From assembly GCA_010094025.1 (NCBI GenBank), contig ML991796.1, forward strand, positions 282,740 through 346,739: a stretch of 64,000 nt of DNA, given 5' to 3'. This stretch comes from Viridothelium virens (taxonomy: Eukaryota; Ascomycota; Dothideomycetes; Trypetheliales; Trypetheliaceae). The notes below the pieces were generated by a model that saw nothing but the letters and a program-made list of their open reading frames with translations, made no database searches and was not told the DNA's origin. The position numbers were made by a program, and so were the translations under genes. This document shows, in pieces, positions 21,171-32,446 of the stretch (the stretch's first letter is position 1; every line of letters begins with the position of its first letter).

Positions 21171-22940
21171 ATGGATGCTTTCAGGCTGGCGGCGGCTCAG
21201 AGCGCGCTCCAAGCATTGGAAGCCAACCCCCAGCTTCTTGACCATGCGCAACGAAGCTTTGGCGCATCTCCGCCACCCTATAGGTCTAACCAATTTCACG
21301 ACTCAACTCTATCCGAGGAACCCGGCAGCGCTGGAGGAGAACAGCAGCTCACGGAAGATCAGCGAAGACAATTCTTGGTAGATCGTGAGGCCTCACGTCC
21401 TTATCAACAATTTGACGCTCAGACGATCGACGAAAAGTATCGCCTCTGGAGACAACATCCGGTTATGAAGTTTATGCCACACATGCCCATTGGAGTATTC
21501 GCACCGCCCGCTTATGAGTCCGTTAAAAACCGCTGGATAGAGCAAGGTATTTGGAAAGACAGCTGGACTGATGGACATCCTATGGGGGGTTGGAAACACG
21601 AATATCCTCCCAGAACCGGGCTCGACTCGGACAGTGATACTGAAGCAAAGCCATTGTTTGGAGTCTCACCTCGCCCCTCTCCCTTCCCGGAACGGCGGCG
21701 TCAGCAGAAGGCGAAGCAACCCGACCGACACGAGCAGGATGGTGAGGCTTTGGAACGTTATACTAAGGAGGAGCGTGAACGTAACGCCTCGCGCCCGTTC
21801 TATCAGTTTCTATACCAGATCTCGAAGGAGCGCGAGGGTATCGAAAACGAAGATGCTACCAGGGAAACTCCCACTCCGTTTGTCCATGACATCAATACTC
21901 AAGCCTACGAAAAGATCAAAGTCATCTGGACGGAACGGGGTATCTGGAATGATAAGTGGGGGGTGTTGCCCGGAATGTCTTGGAAACATGAAGAGCCATG
22001 TGATGAGTATAGGATGAATGATCGTTACGATGCCCTGTGTCGCTTAGCTGAACAAATTAACTACGAGGCTGGGGAAGGACCTTCAAGGCCTAACTTCGGA
22101 GCAACAACTATCACGCATGCCCAAGAAGACTGGCTTTCCAGCAATGATCGCGAAGCTCAAACACCGCCCAGATTTTATTTTGGAAATTCAGATCACGCTA
22201 CTGCTTGGACCAATCCACGAATCAATGATGGACGGAAAGCTCGTAGAGAGCCTCCCAGAGTGGCTTTCTTATCACCTATCCCAGATGAGTCAAACGATCA
22301 CGGAGCCAGTGAGATGATTAGTACATCTCAACAGGGCTGGCACGGGAGCACTGGTTCGACTGGAGTCAGTAGTGATGGCATGGAAGAAAGGCTCTTGGCT
22401 CAAAAGTCTGTTCAGAGCAGTGTGTCCGAACCTGACGCAATAGGGCAGGAATCGTGGCTCCATAGAACTCCAGTCCCAAATACGGAGGCATCGCATTCAG
22501 CAGCAAAAAGACCCGCCGTCGTTGCGCACGGATCTCGAGTATCAAAGTCTGATAGCAAGAAGAGAGGGGCATTTGGTCGACGGATCAATGGTCCTGGAAA
22601 AGTGCTCGCTGAATCATCGTGCTTGCCACTTGCGACTGGACCTGACGAGCCCGATTCGCAACATTCATACGCGTCCCAACAAGCAAGTCCTGAAGAACAG
22701 TTGTCGTCGCAAACCGTCAAGCCAGCTTCTCGCAGAAGCAAACGGATCCAGAAGCTGCAAGCTGATAAAGTCAACAGCGCAATAGGCCGCGGTGTTCCAG
22801 AGTCGAGCAAAAGGCCAGTCCAAGCAAGACCCAAACGGAATGCGAAAGCTAGCTCAAAAGTGGCAGAAGCTGCAAAGCCTCGAGGGATTTCAAAGCCAAA
22901 GGAACCAAAGCGATCTCGACAGCAGAAGAGAAGACGGTGA
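21171..22940 (+). CDS. Unknown basic protein with two related W-rich modules
   Basis: Single exon, 589 residues. Two related modules are visible. The first (about residues 70-145) has ASRPYQQF, then NRWIEQGIWKDSW, then MGGWKHEYPP. The second (about residues 200-285) has ASRPFYQF, IWTERGIWNDKW and MSWKHEEP. Both share the order ASRP-(Y/F)-QF, W-x-E-(Q/R)-GIW-(K/N)-D-(S/K)-W and WKHE. After about residue 300 the protein is disordered and Ser/Gln-rich. The C-terminus is very basic (SRRSKRIQKLQADK ... KRSRQQKRRR), suggesting nuclear or nucleic-acid binding. No named domain recognised. The start at 21171 gives an Ala/Gln-rich amphipathic N-terminus. Confidence 0.75.
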   Translation: MDAFRLAAAQSALQALEANPQLLDHAQRSFGASPPPYRSNQFHDSTLSEEPGSAGGEQQLTEDQRRQFLVDREASRPYQQFDAQTIDEKYRLWRQHPVMKFMPHMPIGVFAPPAYESVKNRWIEQGIWKDSWTDGHPMGGWKHEYPPRTGLDSDSDTEAKPLFGVSPRPSPFPERRRQQKAKQPDRHEQDGEALERYTKEERERNASRPFYQFLYQISKEREGIENEDATRETPTPFVHDINTQAYEKIKVIWTERGIWNDKWGVLPGMSWKHEEPCDEYRMNDRYDALCRLAEQINYEAGEGPSRPNFGATTITHAQEDWLSSNDREAQTPPRFYFGNSDHATAWTNPRINDGRKARREPPRVAFLSPIPDESNDHGASEMISTSQQGWHGSTGSTGVSSDGMEERLLAQKSVQSSVSEPDAIGQESWLHRTPVPNTEASHSAAKRPAVVAHGSRVSKSDSKKRGAFGRRINGPGKVLAESSCLPLATGPDEPDSQHSYASQQASPEEQLSSQTVKPASRRSKRIQKLQADKVNSAIGRGVPESSKRPVQARPKRNAKASSKVAEAAKPRGISKPKEPKRSRQQKRRR

Positions 22941-24693
22941 TGAAGGCTTGGTGAATAGCTCAGCCAGAGAGAAGCGGATTCTCTTCGAGAGGCTGGGTTC
23001 AGCGTTAGAGGTTTATATGACGAGGATGTGGGTGCTATGATTCTGTAATTGCTTAAGGTTGCTGCTATCGGTTGATGCCAAATCCCCCTTGTAAGGAATT
23101 TGATAGCTGTGTTTGTGGGCGAGACAAGGAGCGACCAAATCTTCAGCCGAAGTATTTCTTTTTGATAGAACCTTGGAATATACGATTCCTGTGTCATAGA
23201 TCTCGCGCAATACAAGTTCACTGACAGAGTATCTTAGCTCCAGCAGAGTGTTTACGCGACTGCCGGCTCAACTTCATCTTCCGTATCACGTCAATAGAAC
23301 CCGCTGTCGCCGTTTTCATTGGATTGAATAGGTCCCGGCAATGCAGATCAATGGCTCGGAGGTGGCGGCTTGGACACAAATCAATGTGCGAAGATAGAAT
23401 ACCGTAAGTTGTTGTAACTTAACGAGTATCAGACGGTAATTAGTCGCCCTTATTGTTGTGACGCGTCTTACGGATGCGAGCACGTGAGTACTAATCCCAA
23501 ATAGGTAGGTAGGAGAGGGGATATTACTGGAATGGAGGAGGGGTGGCTAAGACTGCCAGGCAGGACTCAACGCCAACGCATAAACGGCCGGAGTGAGCAC
23601 AGCTGAGGATAGTTCTTCTCTGCAAAAGCTCCAAAATACTTCCACTCTTAGGCAAATTCCAATCGAATTTACTCAGGCATCTCAAGGGCTACGATGTCTG
23701 GCACAACAACGCCACCATTGATACCAAACACGCGAAATTGGATGGTACTCTACGATGCTTCATCATGTGAGCTTTAAATATTCAAGACATGTGGATTAGG
23801 GTCCAGACCTCGTGATCTCATGCTGCCGGGAGATTATTCTAATGAGCACACTGCTCAATGTTATATGTCTACATTCCCTCACTGATGCCTGCAATCTTGC
23901 GCAGCTCAGAGAATAGACGATGATCTTCTACATACAGGTGCGTATCGTACTTGGTCTGCAATCCCCGCTGGTCCGACTATAAGGTTCTGAGAAACTCGTC
24001 AACTGTACAGCGAATTGGAGTAACCTGCACAGATTATTCGCATTAGCTTCAGCTACGAAGCAAAGCCTTGTCAGTGTCCATGGGATGCTTATACTTACAG
24101 TGAACAGTCAATATGCCGCAGCCACCGAAGTGCAGATTCGAGACTCAGCCTTGTCCCTAATCAATGCCAGGGGATGTTATATGACCTTTGCGAGCCAATC
24201 TGTCTGATTTCTAGGCAACTGCTTCATATATCCGATGGTTGTGGGAACACCGACGCTAAGCTCTGTACATGCTTCAGGTGTGAGATTTAGAGATCATCTC
24301 CACCCTTGGACTCCGCAATCACTACAGACACAGTAGACATGGACTCGTTCATGATCATCGAAGCTCAAATTTCCAGTAGGAAATTAGCGCAATATCTGCA
24401 TGGTAACATAAGGCATAATTTTCTAGGATCTTTGCTCGGGTCAAACGTTACTCAAGGGCCACTGCAGTCTATGTGGCTCTTGATAGATTCTCACGCGGCT
24501 GCCGACCAGTGGGCTTGTTTGTGTACTGAAGGGATAGCTCTGTATAAAAAGTACCTGAAATTCCTCACTTCGCTTCTCCGATACCTTTTTTCCTCAAAAC
24601 AACTCAGTTGTCCACTACACCTCAATAGTGCAAGGATCACTATCATTTACAACTCCAAATCTGACATTCAATCTTCAATTCTTTACCAGCAAC
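22941..24693. other. Intergenic; promoter of GPI-anchored protein at right end
   Basis: About 1.75 kb without a supported gene. The right end carries a TATA-like box at 24543-24550 and a CA-rich leader (24640-24690) typical of highly expressed fungal genes. Open frames here lack family features. Confidence 0.5.
24543..24550 (+). promoter_or_regulatory. TATA-like box
   Basis: TATAAAAA about 145 bp upstream of the ATG at 24694, a usual position for a TATA element in filamentous fungi. Confidence 0.5.
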
Positions 24694-25548
24694 ATGCATA
24701 CTGTACTAGCTCTTGCTGTCCTCCTCTGCGGTTCCGCTCTGGCCCAGATTCTCACCACGGACGTGTCTCTTACTACTTCTATCCTTCTGCTTCCCGACCA
24801 ATCTGGCACGATGGAAGCTTCTGTCATCAATGTCGTTGGCAACGGCACTATTCTAGGCCTTTCCTGCCCCGACGCGAGCCTCGTTCCCCGCCGAGTCAAA
24901 CGTGCAGCATCATCGCCCGATTCCTCCGATGCCATCGGTCAATGCGCCTATACCGAAATGGACGATCCTACCATGACCATCACCGAAGGCGTGTCCGGCA
25001 CTGCCACCACCCTCGACATCGCTACGGTCATCGTAGAGGACTCTATCAATGGTAACCCTTCTAGCCAGACCACCGTCGACGTTTCCAGTTCCGGCAGCCT
25101 GCACTGCCACTTCTTGGGCACCACCGCCGCGGCTTGTACCGAGTTTCAAAATGCAGCGTTGACCGTGGAGGCACCCGACGCCACCAGTAAGAGTAGCGCC
25201 GCCCGGAGCGAGACGGAACCATTCACAACGACCCTTGGTCCGGATGTTATTTCGTGGGTGCAAATTGTGATTACAGCAGGGCAGCAGAAGTTGTTGAGTG
25301 CATCGCCGACATTGGGTTCGACTTCGAATTCTACTACGAACGGTGCCTTCTCGACATCGGGTGGAGCTTCGAGTTCCTTGGGTAGCATGTCCTCGGGAGG
25401 CACGTCCTCGACGTCGAAAGGGGCACCGAGTTCTACGGAAAGTGCGCCTCCGAAGTCAACGAGCAATGTTGCTGGTGATAATGTAGCGGGCGTTGGGATA
25501 ACAGGTGCAATCTTGGCTGGGGTGATGGGCTTTTTTATGGCTATTTGA
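24694..25548 (+). CDS. Secreted GPI-anchored cell-surface protein, unknown function
   Basis: Single exon, 284 residues from the ATG at 24694. An upstream in-frame ATG at 24628 is disfavoured because the later start puts a classic signal peptide at the N-terminus (MHTVLALAVLLCGSALA, cleavage before Q). The mature part is Thr/Ser-rich with N-glycosylation sites, a possible Cys pair (SCPD, GQCAY) and a later pair (LHCHF, AACTEF). A dibasic RRVKR may be processed. The last 85 residues form a Ser/Thr/Gly stalk (O-glycosylation) followed by a small-residue omega region and a hydrophobic tail (GVGITGAILAGVMGFFMAI), a typical GPI signal. It probably sits in the wall or plasma membrane. Function not recognisable. 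Confidence 0.85.
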   Translation: MHTVLALAVLLCGSALAQILTTDVSLTTSILLLPDQSGTMEASVINVVGNGTILGLSCPDASLVPRRVKRAASSPDSSDAIGQCAYTEMDDPTMTITEGVSGTATTLDIATVIVEDSINGNPSSQTTVDVSSSGSLHCHFLGTTAAACTEFQNAALTVEAPDATSKSSAARSETEPFTTTLGPDVISWVQIVITAGQQKLLSASPTLGSTSNSTTNGAFSTSGGASSSLGSMSSGGTSSTSKGAPSSTESAPPKSTSNVAGDNVAGVGITGAILAGVMGFFMAI

Positions 25549-26700
25549 TCCGGCGCAATATGCTCGATGCCTATTCGATTTGGCTACGGCGATACAAATG
25601 GTGTTCGTATTCGAAGGGATGTCAAAATTCTACGGTGGTCTTAATTCTTCAATCGTGTCTTTCATAGAATATATTCAGAAATTCTTTTATAATTTCATGG
25701 AGGACTCTACTTGATCTTGTCTTCACCAACTTAATTTGTCGCCGATAGGCTATATCCGAAGGTGTTATTAAACGGCTGTGAGACTCGGAAATACTAGCAT
25801 AGATTGGATATCAGCGTTATGACTGGCTCTGGCACTCATTCTTGATACCATTATGGGGAGATGAAATCGAATTTATTTACGAGTAACCTTGGCAGTAATC
25901 CAGGGCTGGCAGCAGACATACCGAGAGTCGTCGACTCTCGATTTTGCTGTCAGTACAGATAGCGACGTCATCGGCAACTTAGTCGAGACGTCCTAGATGC
26001 GTGAACGGATGCCCCAATACACCAAGCGAACCTCTGTACAATCTTCCTTTCAAAAATTGAAAATCGCTTGACGTGAGAGACATGAGCCTTTTCAGTTTCC
26101 GGGCGATTCTACATCTTCAAGCTTTGACACGGCCCTGGATGACAAGGACAATGATGTTGATGATCGTTGAAACGCGTAGGAAGCTGTGTGATTGGGACTG
26201 TAAAGCATTGCCATGACCCGGAGATTGCTTCTTGATCCTTGGGCAGTCGGTCTGGGTGATAGCTGCTCAAGATTGGCGAGATGTTGTGGGCCATAAGGGC
26301 CCCAATAGCTTAGTCATCCGCGCAGTTATCTTGCCTCCAGCACCTTTGCCTTCGCCCTCCTGTCCTCACTGACCCGCAAAGCTCAATGAGACGATTACAG
26401 GGGTGTTCGTATCGCGCGGCTGCCTCACTCAAAGGTGGTGGGAACGGAATCTCGGGGCACCGGTGGCTCCGCCCTGACATGCCTGGCAGAATACTTAAGG
26501 TACCGATCATACAGCAAAAATCGATTAGTAAGAGACAGAAGAGAGATACAGCCTCGCAATGTTCTCCTAAACATACTAACTATCCTCACGAAAGCACGAA
26601 AAACTTCTTTCGACGACCTCAGCAAATTTGGCAAAATAGATTCCAAAGATCAAAATTCCCCTTTCAAAACCAAGCAGTCTTTTGTTTCAGTTCATTGAGC
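25549..26700. other. Intergenic; upstream of SDR gene
   Basis: No supported gene. The plus frame is open upstream of the SDR start from 26386, but that stretch has no SDR-like sequence and reads as an untranslated leader. Confidence 0.45.
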
Positions 26701-27615
26701 ATGTCAACCTCCAACCGTCCCATCGCAGCCGAAGGGTCCTTCAAAAATCGTACCGTTATCGTAAGCGGCGCCACAGGAAAGCTTGGCCGCCCTATTTGCG
26801 CGGCGCTCGCCGCTGCTGGCGCCAACGTTGTCATCAACGATGTCAAAGCGGACGCTGTGCAAGAACTTACTGACTCCCTCAAATCTGCCGGTCACACCGC
26901 TCTGCTGAGCATCACTCTCTCAGCGACATCTGGACCTGAAATCGTCGCAAAAGCATTGGAGCAATTTGGCCGCGTCGATGCAGTCATCAATCCCACACTA
27001 GGACCTATACCGTGGAAGCCGTTTGAGGACCTCACTGACGACGACTTCCGCGCGGCGTACGAGAACAATGTGCTGGGCCCCATCAGCGTCACGAAAGCAG
27101 CATGGCCACACTTCAAAAAGCAAGGGTACGGGCGAGTGGTGAACTTTACGTCAGACTCAATGCTTGGATTTCCAACTGCATCTGCATATACTAATACGAA
27201 AGGCGCGCTGTTCGGCATGAACAAGACGCTGGCGATGGAAGGCGCAGCGCACGGCATTAAAGTGAACTGCGTATCGCCAATCGCATATCATCCGAATATG
27301 GAACGGCATATTCTGCGTTTCTCCGATGACGTGCAACATGCATTCAAGACATTGTATCAGCCTGAAGCTAACGTCCCCATGATCTTAGCGCTGGTGAGTG
27401 AAGGATGCCAGGCGAGTGGTGAAGTATTCAATACAGCAGGCTGGGCAGCCGGCAGGAATGTTTGGGGGAATAAAAAAGGCGTCAATGGGTTGGAGACAGT
27501 GGATGCGTGTTTGAAGGCGCTGGGCCAGATTACGGAGAAGGGTGGAGACGTCTTTGAACCCCATACCATGGTTGATTTCACTGAGTGGCAGGGCAAATAT
27601 GTCCTGAACAAATGA
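26701..27615 (+). CDS. Short-chain dehydrogenase/reductase (hydroxyacyl-CoA-dehydrogenase-like)
   Basis: Single exon, 304 residues from the ATG at 26701, chosen because the Rossmann strand begins about 18 residues later. It has the cofactor motif VSGATGKLGRPI, the Asp-containing turn INDVKADA after the second strand (suggesting NAD preference), the N-helix region ENNVLGPI, catalytic Ser in NFTSDS, the Y-x3-K pair in YTNTK and KVNCVSPIA. This looks like the single-domain (3R)-hydroxyacyl-CoA dehydrogenase branch (MFE-2-like) of classical SDRs. The C-terminus (YVLNK) is not a peroxisomal PTS1. It is convergent with the MFS gene 219 bp away and may be the left edge of the P450-rich region. Substrate unknown. 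Confidence 0.9.
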   Translation: MSTSNRPIAAEGSFKNRTVIVSGATGKLGRPICAALAAAGANVVINDVKADAVQELTDSLKSAGHTALLSITLSATSGPEIVAKALEQFGRVDAVINPTLGPIPWKPFEDLTDDDFRAAYENNVLGPISVTKAAWPHFKKQGYGRVVNFTSDSMLGFPTASAYTNTKGALFGMNKTLAMEGAAHGIKVNCVSPIAYHPNMERHILRFSDDVQHAFKTLYQPEANVPMILALVSEGCQASGEVFNTAGWAAGRNVWGNKKGVNGLETVDACLKALGQITEKGGDVFEPHTMVDFTEWQGKYVLNK

Positions 27616-27834
27616 TCGCTCAAGGATGAGTGACGGGTTTACAAATTAAAAGACATGAATTGAACAATGAGAGTCTAGATTTAGAAGATGGTGTTATCTA
27701 GGACAAGACATTTAATGCATGAAGCGCTGTTTTCGACGACAAAAGTTTTGCCCATGATTCTATCATTATTCCACTTCGCGTACGTGATATCATGCAATTT
27801 CTTACGTTCTATCCAAAACTAAGACATCCGGTGG

Positions 27835-29594
27835 TTATGCAGCGTCCATATCTCGACTATTTTTCTCCTTCGGCTGAGACATACCGAATTCCGTCTCTAA
27901 CTCCGTGCGTAGAGTAACTTGTCTCTGCAAAAAGACTAATAGAAATGAAAATCCGGCAATGCCGATAGCGACCTGCCAGGTCAGTTTCAAGCTGTCCGTA
28001 TAGACGCTCACCACCTCTTCCCTGAGAGCAGATCCCTTTGCTAGATTTTTGATGAAGCTATTGGTACTTTGCTCGTAAGCTTGTCCACCGGAGAGCAGGT
28101 TTCTCGTTGCCGCGTCTGAAATTCTTCCAGACAGATGCGCGAATTGATTGTTGAATATCGCGGCGGATATAGTGATGCCCCAAATTGTTCCAAAACTACG
28201 CAGCACTGCCCAGGTTCCTGTCGCGGTTGCCGTGTCTTCTTCTGACAGTTCGGCCTGTGCAGCGGGTAGAAGAGTTCCAATTGCGAGTCCGGAGCCGGAG
28301 GCGAATATGATCTGGAAGATGACCCATTCTGCAGTAGATGATGTACTTGTCAACATGGTCATGAGACCAAAGCCCATGACCATGAGTGCAAAGCTGACTG
28401 CATGGATAGGAACGTACTTCCCCGTCTTCTCCATGGTGACACCACCCACAGCTGCGAAGGCCATAAGGCAGAGAACAGTAGGAAGAAGCTGAACACCTGA
28501 ACGAGTCGGAGAGGAACCGAGCACTGCTTGGAAGTACACCGGCATGAAGTAGATCTCCCAGTACAAAAACAAGGTGTGGAAAAAGGTCAATGCGAATGCT
28601 GCGGCAGATGTGCGATTTGCAAAGAGATGGGAGGGTAACGTCGGCTCTATGCAAAATCGAGACCGTTCAAAGAGCACAAAGAGCCCTATGCCCACGAACC
28701 CAAGTACCAATGGCACTATAATACGCCAAGAAGACCACGCGTATAGTGTTCCAGCATCGGTTAGGGCGATGAGCAGAGCAACCACAGCAGCAATAAAAAT
28801 CGCGTTCCCGAAGAAGTCTGTTCGCTTCAGCTTCTCCGCAAGAGTCAATTCTTTCTGCCACTGGACATGGAGGAAACCGATCAGCAGAATGAGTGCAACA
28901 AATCCCACTGGCAAGTTGATGTAGAAGACCCAGCGCCACGTTGTATTCGCAACTATAACACCACCAATGAATGGTCCAAGGGCCGTGCCGATGGTCGCCG
29001 CGCCGAAGATGTAGCTCATAACGCTCCCACGCTCCCGGAGGGGCACTAGGTCGCAGATGATGAGGTCGAGTAGCATTGCGCAGCCGCCTCCCCCTATGCC
29101 TTGAACAGTGCGGCCAGCAATGAGCATGGTCATGTCAGTGGCGCCTCCACTGATTCCGCTACCAAGAATGAACACTGCAACGGCGAAAATGACAAGCCAT
29201 CTACGACCAAATATGTTTGCTGTCTGTCCGTATAGAGGCTGAAATGCAGTACTGTATTTATCAGTAAACATTTGAAAGATTGGTGTGGAGGTGGTTTGCA
29301 TTGCACATACCTCGACAGAAAAAATGCATTGATGACCCACACGTATTCCCGTCCTCCACCAAGATCCCTAGTGATTGAGGGCAAAGCAGTTGAAATGACC
29401 GTCCCTTCAAGTGCCACAAGCGTGCTGGTTACACAAAGTGCTGTGATGATCAACGCATAACGCCATCCTCGAGTAGTTCTTTGTGGCTCTTTCTTTGGGC
29501 CTTCAACAGTAGCAACGAACCCGTTGTTACTGTCGACCGGAGAGTTCCAGCCTGCACCTTTTTGCTCTGAGCGTTGAGACCCCGATGCCGACAT
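27835..29594 (-). CDS. MFS transporter, DHA2 (14-TM) drug/metabolite exporter type
   Basis: Exons 29311-29594 and 27835-29251 (57-bp intron; the acceptor after AAATACAG is chosen because it restores AFQPLYGQ), 566 residues. After a roughly 45-residue polar N-terminus, TM1 (YALIITALCVTSTLVAL) leads into TVISTALPSI, the proton-antiporter pattern of DHA2 exporters. Motif A is FGRRW, with the DHA2 motif LGPFIGGVIV and then WRWVFYINLPVG. The C-terminal half holds further TM segments and ends in a basic/acidic tail. Such exporters commonly lie in fungal secondary-metabolite clusters and give efflux or self-protection; its position next to four P450s fits that, but the substrate cannot be read from sequence. 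Confidence 0.93.
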
Positions 29595-30574
29595 GTCAGT
29601 AATGAGACTTCAAGAATCCTCGCTTTCGAACGACGAATTCGTCGTTTTCTGCAGTGAGTTACGACATGAGAAACGAGACCATGAGAAAATAATTGAAATC
29701 ACAGACGCGTAGGCAGAACCGGGAAATCTCCAAAGTAAGCCAATAATAGCGCAGCATGATGCCCTTTGAACGGCAGACCTCCGCGATAGGTACGAACCCT
29801 TGCAGCGGCGGAGACATTTGCCAAAGACTGCATTTCAAGCGCGTGACAATCTGACCTGTTTCCAACTAAGGTTTGGAGCCTGCATTTGTTGTAATTCCCC
29901 ATGTCGGATATACAAGGTTCCTTGTCGACGCGGGAGGCAGTGTCGATTGAACATGGGTGGAGCATCGAGATGAATATAGCACCATAGCACGAAAATGATA
30001 TCAGAGCAGATGCCGGTTTTCACGCGGCCCCCAAGGCTACACAGGCTTAGGTAGGCAGAAGGGTGGCGTGGGTGGGAAGGCTGCACCGATGGTTGCCGTA
30101 GGGAGTTAGAAGGCCGCAGAGAGATGCCCATCCGGCGCGGGCCGTATAGGAAATCGCTGTACGCAGGTTCTGCTATAACAAGCTTTACACTATTTGAAAA
30201 CCATCGACCCGATGGCTTGTTGCATGACTCGCTTAGCGTAGCCACGTCCGCGAATCTAATGCAGGCGATGAGGATGCGGCTGAGATACGCCTGATGTCAC
30301 ACAAATCATCGATCCACTGAGCCTTTCCAATTTGGACCCTAGAACGGCTGTGGGTACAGCTTTGCTTGGAACGTGGCCATGCATGCTGGTACCTACTCAG
30401 CTAAGTCTCCGGATACCTTAGAGTCACTATCGTTGGGACGCAAACGCGAATCATCAACAGTGTAGAGGGGCACGAGAGCCTGTGCAGCGGACACGAGCGG
30501 GGATATTCTCTGCTAAGGTAAGAACGGATGCATAGACAATTACGGAATAGATGCTATGAACAAATTTGCTTTTT
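29595..30574. other. Intergenic; MFS promoter side
   Basis: No supported gene. It lies upstream of the MFS gene and downstream of P450-A. Minus-strand open frames at 29659-30245 show no family features. Confidence 0.45.
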
Positions 30575-32446
30575 TCAACCCCTCACACGCTTCTCCAACC
30601 GAACAAAGAAGTCCTGGTGGAAGGACACTCCGTTACATTGGTCAACCCAAGGCTTCATGGGATTGACCACCTCAATGTCAAAAGTTCGGAACAACTGCGC
30701 GAGTTAGTGAACTCTCCAAGGTCTCGTTCGCATGGACCAACTTACTTCAATCAATACCTTGTTGATGATCATCATTGCTTGCGTGACGCCCAAGCATTTC
30801 GTCCCTCCATAACCAAAGACTAATGCCTGCACCTTGTTCATCTCCATTAAACGCTTCTCATCGGCCTCGAGCCATCTCTCTGGTCGGTACACTTCTGGTT
30901 CATCACCAAAGCACGGGTGCCGCTGCAAACCCCACGCGTTTAGACCGATCTGCGTACCTGCAGGCACATAGCGTCCGTCCAGCGTATCGCCACCTGGCGG
31001 TGCAACACGTTCCCGCAATTGCGTAATGGGCGGGAAACGACGAAGAGCTTCCGACACACAGGCCTGGAAGTAGGGTAGCTTCATGGCCTGAGCGTTTGTG
31101 ATGGGGGTCGAAATCTCGCCTTTGGCGACCGCGGCGTCAAGTTCATTCCGAAGTCTCGAGAGGATAAGGGGGTTGGTGGCGACATGCAGAACGACGACGT
31201 TGATAGCTGCAGAGGAGGGAAATGCACCAGTGACACTGCATGTTCCGATTAGCACGATGTAACTGAGGCCGAACCCGAAAAAAAGAAAAGGCAGCTACTT
31301 ACAGTGCTATTGAAGTCTCGGTTTCTGCCTCATGCTGCGTGAGGCCACGCTTCATCCAGGAGCCTAGCATGTCGTTGACTGGCTTCGCATCTGGCGCGTA
31401 CCGCTTCTCAGTGACGATTCTTGAAACCTAGACAAAATTGTTTAGTTTAGATCACTCATAGCAATAGCACCGACGTACCTTCATGATCTTGCCGATTCCC
31501 GGATTGTTGTGCTCTGTTAGAACCATACGATTCTTCATTCCGGGGATCGAGCAGATTGTGTATATGAGAGAGAAAAGGCCATGTATCGTTGATAGATATT
31601 GGGCGTAAGGCGCATTCTCTTCAATACTCTTCTGGAATTCATCCCGCTCTTCTTCCTCGTAACCGAATCCCAGACCCTCGGAGAAGCAGACCCATGCTGC
31701 TATCTCGAGTGTCATCATTCGCACGTTTCTTGCGAGATCGTAACTTCTCGCAGAGGATGTTTTATCCACAGCCTTGAGCTGCATCTGTTCTATCCATTCC
31801 GATACTCGACTATCAACAACATTTTCTAGGTCTGGAAAATCCTTCGTAGCATACTAGAGGGGGTCGTATTAGTGACGACCAAATTCGTATCATTCGCAAT
31901 GTAATGGACTTGATCTTACTCCTTGAGTAACTTTCCACCTCAAGGCATCATGCTTTACTGGATCCGTTTCAGACGCGATACTGGTGTAATGCGGGTCAAA
32001 TCTTAACGAGTCGAACCATTTTCCGCGACGGTAATTAGAGTGAGGACCGAGCACACGCCAGTTGATCTCAGGATCATCCGTCAGAAGGGTATTGGGTCCG
32101 ATGCGCACAAGTTTACCTATTGAATATTGTAGTTAGAAACGGTCTGATACTTTGAACGAAGCCTTTGCAAAGGGTGATCTGAGATCCGAGAATCACTTTT
32201 TTTTTCCATTCAGGCTACATGCTTACCGAAATGTTTGTTCGCATCCAGAAATATATTGGCCGAGTCCTTGGAGGCGTAGGTCTTGATGAGCCAGTATCTT
32301 GTGTAGCCAGCGAGTTTGGGACCTGCAAAGTTCGACAGATGGAAGAAACGAATAAACACGCGACGAAAAATAGCATATACTAGCAATATGCCAAGGAATA
32401 ACCCAGCGTTGCGCAAAGTGATCAACTCTGTGCTGATGATAGCCAT
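30575..32446 (-). CDS. Cytochrome P450-A (pisatin-demethylase/CYP57-like group)
   Basis: Six exons: 32227-32446, 31920-32116, 31479-31853, 31303-31427, 30746-31235 and 30575-30694, giving 508 residues in one frame. All junctions have GT-AG and most have CTAAC-like branch sites. The N-terminal anchor is residues about 8-28. Substrate-recognition and core parts resemble the fungal pisatin demethylase/benzoate hydroxylase-like group (HFGKLVRIGPNTLL, FDSLRFDPHY). ExxR is in SEALRRFPP, PERW in YRPERWLE, and haem loop FGYGGTKCLG. The I-helix is unusual: TGAFPSSA where A-G-x-D/E-T-T is usual, so the acid-Thr pair for oxygen activation is missing, although a Ser could substitute. It shares a divergent 1-kb promoter region with P450-B. 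Substrate unknown. Confidence 0.9.

Noticed and set aside
24306-24693. Plus-strand frame leading into the GPI protein
   Set aside because: Different frame after 24628 and no similarity to a secreted protein; the signal peptide begins at 24694.
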